Below are positions 1-6,664 of a DNA stretch of 64,000 nucleotides, in pieces. The number at the start of each line of letters is the position of its first letter. The stretch's first letter is position 1. This DNA is from Nucisporomicrobium flavum (GTDB lineage: Bacteria > Actinomycetota > Actinomycetes > Mycobacteriales > Micromonosporaceae), in the NCBI RefSeq assembly GCF_016464385.1, contig NZ_JADMLH010000003.1, forward strand, positions 507,448-571,447. The letters run 5' to 3'. Both the position numbers and the translations under genes were made by a program. The notes under the pieces are model-generated. The model searched no databases. It was given only the letters and a program-made list of their open reading frames with translations, and was not told where the DNA came from.

Positions 1-271
1 CGCCCCATCGTGGCCGGTGCATGCCGTCTCCTTGCAAGGCTGAGGGGAAGGGCTGACGGAAACATCCGCGACACATCGTCACGTGTACCTGTCTCAATAT
101 GCAAGGTCTCTACCGAACACGATCGCCCATGATTGACATCGATGTCATCTTGACCCCGTGAACCCCTTGCCCACGCTCGTCACCTAGGCATATGGTCGAA
201 CGGCCGGACCCTGGACGCGATCGAGGACGCCATGATCCATGTGCGATCGTGTGCGGTTCTAGCCACGTGCA
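1..271. other. Left-edge intergenic region
   Basis: No convincing gene is seen here. The stretch is less GC-rich than its surroundings and holds a perfect 14-bp palindrome at 134-147, so it is probably the control region of a gene lying to the left of the window. A 12-residue minus-strand frame (110-148) begins at the palindrome, but it has no good ribosome site. Confidence 0.5.
134..147. promoter_or_regulatory. 14-bp palindrome, LacI-family-type operator
   Basis: TGACATCGATGTCA is a perfect palindrome with a central CG step, the usual shape of a LacI-family operator. Its core GACATCGATGTC recurs at 4157-4168 in front of the LacI-family gene at 4258. The target at this copy lies outside the window or is unknown. 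Confidence 0.5.
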
Positions 272-796
272 TCATCGCGGCGTGCCGAGGGTGCTCAACC
301 AGCGTTCCACCTCGGACGGCGAGCGCAGCAGCACGACCTCCGGCACGGCCGGGTCCGACCGCCACGCGCGCATCCGATCACGTTTGCGCGCGAACGACTG
401 GAAGTGCCACGCGACGATGCCGTCGCGGCTGAGCGCCTCCCGCAGCCGCTCCCGGTTGCCGTTGCAGATCTCGGTGCGCGACACGATCCGGTACGCCGTC
501 CGGCGCAGCAGCCGGCCCAGCGAGCGCCACCGCGGCAGGTCCAGCCCCACCACGAGATCGGCGCGTGCGAGCGGGAGGTCGCGCCAGGAGCCGTACGCCG
601 AGTCGAGCACCCACTCGTCGCCGGCGCAGATCCGAGCGATCCGCCGCCGCTGCTCCTCCTCGGGCACGGCTGTCCAGCCCGGCTCCCACGCCAGGTCGTC
701 CACCGAGTGGTACGGCACCCCGGTCGCCGCCGCGATCCGCCGGGCGAGAGTTGACTTGCCGGAGCCCGTCACGCCGTACACCAGAATGCGCCTCAT
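272..796 (-). CDS. P-loop nucleotide kinase (adenylate kinase/topology-modulation-like)
   Basis: A 174-residue soluble protein beginning with beta-strand 1 and a Walker A loop GVTGSGKST at residues 8-16. It continues with the D-D-L-A-W-E-P-G-W segment typical of small AAA/adenylate-kinase-like proteins often named FlaR or topology modulation protein. An LDLPRW stretch followed by an Arg-rich helix fits the lid region. It probably phosphorylates a small nucleotide or a nucleotide-like substrate; the substrate cannot be read from sequence. The ATG at 796 overlaps the TGA of the response regulator by four bases, so it is the third gene of a translationally coupled kinase-regulator operon, an unusual partner. 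Longer upstream frames overlap the regulator and are not credible starts. Confidence 0.8.
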   Translation of the reverse strand: MRRILVYGVTGSGKSTLARRIAAATGVPYHSVDDLAWEPGWTAVPEEEQRRRIARICAGDEWVLDSAYGSWRDLPLARADLVVGLDLPRWRSLGRLLRRTAYRIVSRTEICNGNRERLREALSRDGIVAWHFQSFARKRDRMRAWRSDPAVPEVVLLRSPSEVERWLSTLGTPR

Positions 797-1443
797 TGTC
801 CGGCCAGCCCTTCCTCGTACGCGACGATGACGAGCTGGACCCGGTCCCGGACGCCGAGCTTGGCGATCGCCCGGGTGATGTGGGTCTTCGCCGTCAGCGG
901 GCTGATCACCAGACGACGGGCGATGTCCTCGTTGGACAGACCCGTGGCCACCAGGGCCACCACCTCCCGCTCGCGCGCCGTCAGCACCTCGAGCCGCCGC
1001 CCGCCCGGCGCGGCCGCGGGCCGGTTCGCGAACTGGGTGACGACCCGGCGCGTGACGCTGGGCGAGAGCAGCGCCTCCCCGGCCGCCACGACCCGGACGG
1101 CGTGCCGCAGGCCCTCCGGCTCGACCTCCTTGGTGAGGAAGCCGCTCGCACCGGCAGCCAGCGCGGCGAACACGTACTCGTCCGTCTCGAACGTGGTGAG
1201 GATGACGACCCGGCACTCCGGGAGCTCGGCCAGGATCCGCCGGGTCGCCTCGATGCCGTCCAGGCCGGGCATGCGGATGTCCATCAGGACCACGTCCGGG
1301 CGTACGGCGCGGGCCGTGCGGACCGCCTCGTCACCGGTCGACGCCTCGCCGACGACCTCGATGCCCCGGTCGCGCTTGAGCAGGCTGCGGAACCCGGCCC
1401 GGACGAGGTGCTGGTCGTCGGCGAGCAGGACGGAGATCGTCAC
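793..1443 (-). CDS. NarL/LuxR-type response regulator
   Basis: A 216-residue two-domain regulator. The receiver domain (about 1-120) has the acidic pair in LLADDQ, the phospho-acceptor Asp near residue 55 in VVLMDIRMPG, and the Thr and Lys switch residues (ILTTFE, FLTKEVE). A LuxR-type helix-turn-helix follows at about 150-210, with LTAREREVVALVATGLSNEDIA and TAKTHITRAIAKL. It should be phosphorylated by the adjacent histidine kinase and bind DNA as a dimer. The GTG start at 1443 overlaps the kinase stop (GTGA). No target site can be assigned. Confidence 0.95.
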   Translation of the reverse strand: MTISVLLADDQHLVRAGFRSLLKRDRGIEVVGEASTGDEAVRTARAVRPDVVLMDIRMPGLDGIEATRRILAELPECRVVILTTFETDEYVFAALAAGASGFLTKEVEPEGLRHAVRVVAAGEALLSPSVTRRVVTQFANRPAAAPGGRRLEVLTAREREVVALVATGLSNEDIARRLVISPLTAKTHITRAIAKLGVRDRVQLVIVAYEEGLAGQ

Positions 1444-2543
1444 GGCGCCAGCGGGATCGTCGCGTGGACGGTGAAGCCGCCCCCGGGCCCGGGCCCCGCC
1501 GTCAGCGCGCCGCCCAGCGCGGCGACCCGCTCCCGCATCCCCATGATCCCGCGCCCCTCCGTCACCGGGCCGCCGCCGCCGTCGTCCGTGATGTCCGCGA
1601 CGACCGTGTCCGGGCCGTAGTCCAGCGTCACCGTGGCGGAGGCCGCTCCCGCATGCCGCACGGTGTTCGTCAGCGACTCCTGCACCACGCGGTACACCGC
1701 CGTCGCCACGGGAGCGGGCACGACCGTCCGTTCGCCGCGCTCGGCGAGGCGTACCGGCACCCCGGCTGACCGTACCCGCTCAGCGAGGTCGTCGAGGCCC
1801 TCCAGGCCGTGCGCCGGCTCACCGCCGTCGAAGCGCAGCACGTCCACGAGCGCCCGGAGGTCGCTCATCGCGCGGCCGCGGACGTCCTGGGCCAGCCGTA
1901 CCGCGTCGCGGGCCTCCGCCGGGTCCTCGTCGAACGCGTCGAGGGCCACGTTGAGATGCACCCCCACCACGGCCAGGGTGTGCGAGACCACGTCGTGCAG
2001 GTCGCGCGCGATGTCGACGCGCTCCTCGGCCCGGCGCCGCCCGGCCTCGAGCTCCCGCTGCTCCAGCGTCTGCCGCAGCCGCGCGGCGACCTCGTCCTGC
2101 CAGCGCCGGGTGCTCCGGTACGCCTGCGTCAGCGCGAGCGCCGCGGCCAGCCACAGCGCCTCGGCGCCGACCCGGCCGACCGTGGCGTCGAAGGTGCCCA
2201 GCTGCACGAAGTAGTCCCAGACGAAGGCGTACCAGACGGTGATCGCTCCGGCGACGATCGCCGTACGGACCCGCCCGGCGAGCACGTTCGCCGCGAACGC
2301 CGCGGTCGCCGGCCACACCCAGCCGGCGCCGATCAGGTCGGCCGTACGCCACGCCACCACCGTGCCCAGCGACACGATCAGGACCGTGGCGGGCCACCGG
2401 CGCAGCAGCAGGGTCAGCGTTGCCAGGAAGAAGGCCAGCGACCAGGTCAGCACGGGGTCCACCGTGCCACCGGTCAGCGCCAGACCGGCCGGTACGCCGA
2501 CGAACGTGAGGCCGGCGGCCGTCCACAGCAGAGAAGTGCGCAT
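1440..2543 (-). CDS. Sensor histidine kinase (HisKA_3 type)
   Basis: About 367 residues. The N-terminal third is a run of four or five hydrophobic membrane segments without a recognisable extracellular sensor domain. A coiled linker leads to the HisKA_3 dimerisation box IARDLHDVVSHTL, whose His (about residue 183) is the phosphorylation site. The C-terminal HATPase has the TDDGGGG loop and ends with GIMGMRERVAALGG. ATG 2543 is preferred over the in-frame GTG at 2552 because GGGAGGTGAG lies just upstream of the ATG and would be inside the longer version. First gene of the operon with the response regulator and the P-loop kinase. This membrane-only sensor type often reads envelope stress, but the signal here is unknown. 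Confidence 0.93.
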   Translation of the reverse strand: MRTSLLWTAAGLTFVGVPAGLALTGGTVDPVLTWSLAFFLATLTLLLRRWPATVLIVSLGTVVAWRTADLIGAGWVWPATAAFAANVLAGRVRTAIVAGAITVWYAFVWDYFVQLGTFDATVGRVGAEALWLAAALALTQAYRSTRRWQDEVAARLRQTLEQRELEAGRRRAEERVDIARDLHDVVSHTLAVVGVHLNVALDAFDEDPAEARDAVRLAQDVRGRAMSDLRALVDVLRFDGGEPAHGLEGLDDLAERVRSAGVPVRLAERGERTVVPAPVATAVYRVVQESLTNTVRHAGAASATVTLDYGPDTVVADITDDGGGGPVTEGRGIMGMRERVAALGGALTAGPGPGGGFTVHATIPLAP

Positions 2544-2676
2544 GCGTCTCACCTCCCGATGAGGGTCTCATTGATGCCGCCGACGCTATGGCCGCACGCG
2601 GGCCGGCCGCGTCGTCCCACCGGGGTCTGCGCGGCGGACGCCGCCGGAGTACGCGCTACTGCGATCGATGTACGTC

Positions 2677-2682
2677 TAGGGT
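2677..2682 (+). promoter_or_regulatory. -10 element, leaderless start of 2689 gene
   Basis: TAGGGT ends six bases before the GTG at 2689. There is no ribosome site, so the transcript probably begins at or next to the start codon. Confidence 0.45.
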
Positions 2683-2688
2683 GAGCGG

Positions 2689-3204
2689 GTGATCGCATCG
2701 CGACCCGGGCTGTCCGGCGCCGAGTTCGACGCGGTGGAGCGAGAGTTCGGCTTCTCGTTCGCCGACGACCACCGCGCCTTCCTCGCCGCAGCGCTGCCCG
2801 TGGGCCGCGGCTGGCCGGACTGGCGCGACGGTGACCGGGCCGAGCTGCGCGACCGCTTGGCGATGCCGGTCGAGGGCGTGCTCTTCGACGTGGCGGAGAA
2901 CGGTTTCTGGTACGGCGCCTGGGGCCCGCAACCACCGGAGCCCGCCGACGCGGTGACCGTGGCACGCCGCTTCCTGATGACTGTGCCGCGCCTGATCCCC
3001 GTGTACTCGCACCGCTATCTGCCCGCGGGCCGGGGCACGTCAGGTCATCCCGTGCTGTCGGTCATGCAGACGGACGTCGTCGCGTACGGCACCGACCTCG
3101 ACGACTACCTGCGGCGCGAGTTCGGCGGCGGCGAGCCCGGCCCGGTGCAGGGCGCCCGGCCCACCGTGGCGTTCTGGAAGGACCTGCTTCAGGCCTTCAG
3201 GTGA
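2689..3204 (+). CDS. SMI1/KNR4-like protein
   Basis: A 171-residue soluble protein. The opening LSGAEFDAVEREFGFSFADDHRAFLAAALP is the SMI1/KNR4 (SUKH) helix-turn pattern, and the Trp-rich middle (PDWRDGD, GFWYGAWGP) plus the later PVYSHRYLP segment and an aspartate-rich turn near the end also fit. SUKH-fold proteins are used both as immunity proteins to contact toxins and as general protein-binding scaffolds. No toxin gene lies beside it, so a stand-alone role is likelier. The GTG start is six bases after a -10-like TAGGGT. Its end converges on the arginase-like gene with an 8-base overlap (3197-3204). Confidence 0.7.
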   Translation: MIASRPGLSGAEFDAVEREFGFSFADDHRAFLAAALPVGRGWPDWRDGDRAELRDRLAMPVEGVLFDVAENGFWYGAWGPQPPEPADAVTVARRFLMTVPRLIPVYSHRYLPAGRGTSGHPVLSVMQTDVVAYGTDLDDYLRREFGGGEPGPVQGARPTVAFWKDLLQAFR

Positions 3205-4063
3205 GCCCGGCCACGATCGCGTCGACGAGCGGGGCCAGCCCGACCTCCTCGGGTACGTGGTCCGGGTTGACCTCGGTGACCGTCATCCCGGCGAACTGCG
3301 GGCTCGCCACCAGCACCGACAGCGTCTCGACCACCTCCTGCAGCGTCAGGCCCTGCGGCTCCGGCACGTCGGCGAACGGCGCCTGCGCGAACGCGAGCAC
3401 GTCCACGTCGAAGTGGACGACGAAGTGCGTCGCGGCGGCCTCCGCGGCGAACCGGGCGCGGGCTGCCGCTTTTGCCGGCCCGGTGTGAACCTCGCCGGCC
3501 GGCACGTACCCGAGCCGCAGCCTCTCCACCAGGTCCCGCTCCGGGTCGCCGGGCGGCAGGTCGAAGCCGTACGTGACCACGCGCTGCGGGGTGATCGACG
3601 CGACCGACGCGACCGTGGGGTCGCACCCCGGCAGGCCGAGCAGGTGGGATAGGCCCATCGCGTCGAGGTTGCCGTGCGGGCGCGTCTCCGGGGTGTAGAG
3701 GTCCGGCCCGCCGTCGATGTAGATCAGCGCGGCGCCGGGGGTGGCGGCGACCAGGCCGAGCGTGACGGTGCAGTCGCCGCCGAGGATCAGCGGCATGCCG
3801 GGCGCCGTCGCGGCTGCCCGGGCCACGTCCGTGGCGACCCGCACGACCGCGGTGGCGTTCTGGGCGTTGGGCCGGCTCAGGTCCGGCCGCCAGCGGAAAC
3901 CCTCGACGTCACCGAGGTCCTGCACGGCGACGCCCCGGTCGTTCAGGCCGGCGAGGAGGCCGGCGGCGCGCAGCGCTGCCGGGGCACGCTCGACGCCCGG
4001 CGTGTGCGCTCCCGCGCTGGACGGGGCACCGATCACGCTCCAGCGAAGAACCATGCCGCCCAT
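3197..4063 (-). CDS. Arginase/agmatinase-fold protein with altered metal ligands
   Basis: A 288-residue protein of the ureohydrolase fold (arginase, agmatinase, formimidoylglutamase). LILGGDCTVTLG corresponds to the usual GGDH motif, YIDGGPDLYTPET to the usual DAHxD motif, and HFDVDVLAF to DxDxxD. The first-motif His is replaced by Cys, and the His of DAHxD is replaced by Gly, so two of the six standard Mn ligands are missing, while the aspartates remain. Cys at the first site occurs in some actinobacterial relatives (recalled, not checked); the second change is odder. It may be a divergent hydrolase or a non-enzyme. Starts at 4063 or 4054 (MVLRWS). Neither has a ribosome site, but the 45-codon ORF at 4033-4170 overlaps the start and could drive coupled translation. 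Confidence 0.75.
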   Translation of the reverse strand: MGGMVLRWSVIGAPSSAGAHTPGVERAPAALRAAGLLAGLNDRGVAVQDLGDVEGFRWRPDLSRPNAQNATAVVRVATDVARAAATAPGMPLILGGDCTVTLGLVAATPGAALIYIDGGPDLYTPETRPHGNLDAMGLSHLLGLPGCDPTVASVASITPQRVVTYGFDLPPGDPERDLVERLRLGYVPAGEVHTGPAKAAARARFAAEAAATHFVVHFDVDVLAFAQAPFADVPEPQGLTLQEVVETLSVLVASPQFAGMTVTEVNPDHVPEEVGLAPLVDAIVAGLT

Positions 4064-4170
4064 GCTGCCATGACCCCGGTCCGCCGGCCGGACGCGGAGA
4101 TCGCTCGAATCCCGCCGAAGCCGACGGTTTCGGGCACGGTGCCGTAGGGCGTGGCCGACATCGATGTCAT
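4033..4170 (-). CDS. 45-codon small ORF overlapping the arginase-like start
   Basis: ATG at 4170 lies eight bases after a textbook GGAGG, the best ribosome site in this region, and the frame stays open for 45 codons, ending inside the arginase-like gene. The peptide begins MTSMSATPYGTVPETVG, has a GFGG turn and an RR pair, and ends in a short Trp/Ala/Phe-rich hydrophobic tail (MAAWAAWFF). It resembles no family I recognise. It may be a leader that carries ribosomes to the downstream gene, which has no ribosome site of its own, or a small peptide product. Its start codon overlaps the palindromic operator at 4157-4168. Confidence 0.45.
   Translation of the reverse strand: MTSMSATPYGTVPETVGFGGIRAISASGRRTGVMAAWAAWFFAGA
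4157..4168. promoter_or_regulatory. Putative LacI-family operator (autoregulatory)
   Basis: GACATCGATGTC is a perfect 12-bp palindrome with a CG centre, in the divergent region between the arginase-like gene and the LacI-family gene at 4258. It lies directly upstream of a possible plus-strand -10 (TACTTT, 4170-4175), where a bound repressor would block transcription. The same core is found at 134-147. Confidence 0.5.
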
Positions 4171-4257
4171 ACTTTCGTCCTCCACCGCTTGGAGGAACGG
4201 GTCCTCGCACCGCTGGAAGAATGGGAAGAATCCGCCGCCTGTGAGATTCGGAGCGCC

Positions 4258-5301
4258 ATGACCGCATCCCGGTCCGCCGACGGAGCCGTCGACGTGGCGG
4301 CCCTGCGCCGACCCACGCTGACGCAGGTGGCCGCGCTGGCCGGCGTCAGCCTGAAGACGGCGTCGCGGGCGCTCAACGACGAGCCGAACGTCGCCGAGGC
4401 CACCGGCCGCCGCGTGCGCGAGGCCGCGGACCTGCTCGGTTACCGGCTCAACGGGATCGCGCGCGAGCTGCGCCGCGGCGCGACCTCCGCGCTGGTCGGC
4501 CTGATCAGCGGCGACCTGACCAACCCGTTCTACTCGGCGGTGGCCAGCGGCATCGAGCGCGAGCTGCGCCAGCACGGGCTGCAGCTCGTCACCGCCAACA
4601 ACGACGAGGACGCCGAGCTCGAACGGGCGCTGGTGGACGCGTTCCTCGAGCGGCGGGTCCGCGCGCTCCTCGTGGTGCCCAGCGGCGCGGGCCACGAGTA
4701 CCTCGCCATCGAGGGCAACCGCGGCGTGCCGTTCGTGTTCCTCGACCGCCCGCCGGACGGCCTCGAGGCGGACGCGGTGCTCATCGACAACGTCGGCGGC
4801 GCCCGGGCGGCGGGGGAGCACCTCATCGCGGCCGGTCACCGGCGCATCGCCCTGGTCGCCGACCTGGCCCGGATGGCTCCGCAGCAGGGCCGCATCGACG
4901 GGTTCGTCCAGGCGATGGAGGCCGCGGGCAACGACGGCTGGCGGCCGTACCTGCGCACGGACGTGCACGACGTGCACCGCGCCGAGCGGACCGTCCGGGA
5001 GCTGCTGGAGCTGGATCCGGCGCCCACGGCCCTGTTCACCACGAACAACCGGCTGACCACCGGGGCGCTGCGGGCGCTGCGCGGGCACCCGCAGCCACCG
5101 GCGCTGATCGGCTTCGACGACTTCGACCTCGCCGACGTGATCGGCGCGACGGTGGTCGCGCACGACTCGGTCGCCATGGGGCGCGAGGCCGCCCGGCTGG
5201 CGCACCAGCGGATCAGCGGCTTCTCCGGGCCGGCCCGTACGGTCACCATCTCCACCTCCGTCATCGCCCGGGGGAGCGGGGAACGCCCGGCCGCCTCGTG
5301 A
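4258..5301 (+). CDS. LacI-family transcriptional regulator
   Basis: A 347-residue repressor. The DNA-binding head, starting about residue 20, reads LTQVAALAGVSLKTASRALN, followed by the hinge helix (GYRLNGIARELRRG). The rest is a periplasmic-binding-protein-like sensor domain with GLISGDLTNPFYSAVASGIE, FLDRPPDG, and the IGFDDFDLADV segment near the end. It should bind a sugar or sugar-derived effector, but no transport or sugar-metabolism gene lies next to it, so the effector is unknown. ATG 4258 has a weak GGAG five bases upstream; an in-frame TTG at 4189 would add residues before the head and is less likely. The palindrome at 4157-4168 suggests autoregulation. Confidence 0.93.
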   Translation: MTASRSADGAVDVAALRRPTLTQVAALAGVSLKTASRALNDEPNVAEATGRRVREAADLLGYRLNGIARELRRGATSALVGLISGDLTNPFYSAVASGIERELRQHGLQLVTANNDEDAELERALVDAFLERRVRALLVVPSGAGHEYLAIEGNRGVPFVFLDRPPDGLEADAVLIDNVGGARAAGEHLIAAGHRRIALVADLARMAPQQGRIDGFVQAMEAAGNDGWRPYLRTDVHDVHRAERTVRELLELDPAPTALFTTNNRLTTGALRALRGHPQPPALIGFDDFDLADVIGATVVAHDSVAMGREAARLAHQRISGFSGPARTVTISTSVIARGSGERPAAS

Positions 5302-5330
5302 CACGACGCGCGCCCGGGCCCGGGCTGCCC

Positions 5331-5336
5331 TAAAGT
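5331..5336 (+). promoter_or_regulatory. -10 element, leaderless start of 5344 gene
   Basis: TAAAGT lies seven bases before the GTG at 5344, with no ribosome site between. Confidence 0.45.
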
Positions 5337-5343
5337 CCTTGGC

Positions 5344-5697
5344 GTGACGCTGGAGATCGAGGGGTCGCCGCTGGCGCCCCGGCCGGTGGCGTACCGGACG
5401 GCGGAGGAGATCCGCGAGGACCGGCTGGCCGCTGCGCGCCGCACGGAAGCGGCGCTGCACGTCCTCCTCGTCACGCTCGTGTGGCTCGTCGTGGTGCCGT
5501 TCCTGCTCGGCTGGGGTCTGCTCGGCGCCCAGCGGGAGGCCGGCACGCTCGCCCTCGCCGCCCTGCTCGCCGTGGTGCTGCCGTTCACCGCGGCGGTGAT
5601 CGCCACCCGCAGCCGGCTCTACTTCACCGGTGGCGTGTACGTGGTGCTGACCCTGGTCATGATGCTTCCCGCGATCAGCATCGTGCGGGCAGGATGA
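5344..5697 (+). CDS. Small membrane protein, three helices
   Basis: A 117-residue protein of no recognised family. A hydrophilic N-terminal arm (about 1-38, with an acidic/basic EEIREDRLAAARRTEAA helix) is followed by three hydrophobic segments at about 40-60, 68-86 and 92-113, so it is probably an inner-membrane protein with the N-terminus in the cytoplasm. It begins with GTG seven bases after a -10-like TAAAGT and appears leaderless. The LigD-type polymerase gene starts five bases after its stop, so the two are probably co-transcribed, but nothing in the sequence ties this protein to DNA repair. Confidence 0.75.
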   Translation: MTLEIEGSPLAPRPVAYRTAEEIREDRLAAARRTEAALHVLLVTLVWLVVVPFLLGWGLLGAQREAGTLALAALLAVVLPFTAAVIATRSRLYFTGGVYVVLTLVMMLPAISIVRAG

Positions 5698-5701
5698 GCC
5701 C

Positions 5702-6658
5702 ATGGCGGCGGAGAAGGAAGAACGCGACGGCGTACCCCTGACCAACCTGGACCAGGAGCTCTTCCCCGGCGCCGGGGCGACCAAGCGTGACCTCGTCGAC
5801 TACCTCGACGCCGTCCGCGACCGCATCGTCCCGGTCCTGCGCGACCGGCCGCTCTCCGTGGTCCGGGTGCTGCGTGGCCAGGACAAGTTCATGCAGAAGA
5901 ACCTGCCGAAGTACACGCCCGACTGGGTGCCGCGGACGAAGGTGTGGGCCGAGGCGTCGCACCGTGAGGTCCTGTACGCCCTCTGCAACGACCGCCGCAC
6001 CCTGCTGTGGTTCGCCAACCAGCGCGCGGTCGAATACCACCCGACGCTGATGACGGTCGCCGACGTGCACCACCCGACCCACCTCATCATGGACCTCGAC
6101 CCGCCGGAGGGCGGCGACTTCGGGCTGGCGGTGGCGGCGGCCCGGCTGGTCCGGCGGGCGCTCGCCGACGCCGGCCTGGACGGTGCGGTCAAGACCAGCG
6201 GTTCTAAGGGCCTGCACGTCTTCGTGCCGCTCGACGGCGTCGCGACCGAGGACGTGGCGGCGGCGACCCGGGCGGTGGCCGCCCGCGCCGAACGGCTCGA
6301 CCCGGAGCTCGCCACGACCGCGTTCATCCGCGAGGACCGGCACGGCAAGGTGTTCCTCGACGCGACCCGTTCCGGTGGCGCGAGCGTGGCCGCCGCGTAC
6401 AGCCCCCGGGTGCGGCCCGGGGTGCCTGTGTCGTTCCCGCTCTCCTGGGACGAGCTCGACGACGTGACGTCGGGGGACTTCACCGTGCACACCGCGCCCG
6501 CCCTGCTGGCCGGCCGGGACCCGTGGGCGGACGGCATGCCCGCACCGCAGAAGCTCGACGCCGGGCTGGTGGCTGAGGGCCACACCATCCCGGTGGCCCG
6601 GGTGGCGGCGATGCACGAGGGCAAGCGACGGGCCCGGGCGCGGCGCGCCGAGGGCTGA
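5702..6658 (+). CDS. LigD-type polymerase/primase domain protein
   Basis: A 318-residue stand-alone version of the primase-polymerase (AEP) domain of bacterial NHEJ ligase D. It has the metal-binding pair in IMDLDPPEG (Asp131 and Asp133), the nucleotide-binding KTSGSKGLHVFVP motif (about 163-176), and the FIREDRHGKVFLD strand before SVAAAYSPRVRPG. The family adds ribo- and deoxynucleotides at broken ends with Ku and LigD. No ligase, nuclease domain or ku gene is in the window. Such stand-alone copies are common in actinobacteria and may assist a separate ligase. Ends in a Lys/Arg-rich tail (KRRARARRAEG). ATG 5702 follows the preceding stop by four bases. Confidence 0.9.
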   Translation: MAAEKEERDGVPLTNLDQELFPGAGATKRDLVDYLDAVRDRIVPVLRDRPLSVVRVLRGQDKFMQKNLPKYTPDWVPRTKVWAEASHREVLYALCNDRRTLLWFANQRAVEYHPTLMTVADVHHPTHLIMDLDPPEGGDFGLAVAAARLVRRALADAGLDGAVKTSGSKGLHVFVPLDGVATEDVAAATRAVAARAERLDPELATTAFIREDRHGKVFLDATRSGGASVAAAYSPRVRPGVPVSFPLSWDELDDVTSGDFTVHTAPALLAGRDPWADGMPAPQKLDAGLVAEGHTIPVARVAAMHEGKRRARARRAEG

Positions 6659-6664
6659 CCGCGG

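Noticed and set aside
110..148. 12-residue minus-strand ORF beginning MTSMS at the left palindrome
   Set aside because: Its start matches the 45-codon ORF only because both begin within the same palindromic sequence; there is no good ribosome site.
4033..5784. 583-codon minus-strand frame opposite the LacI gene
   Set aside because: Only its last 45 codons have a ribosome site and are reported separately. The rest is a shadow of the LacI-family gene.
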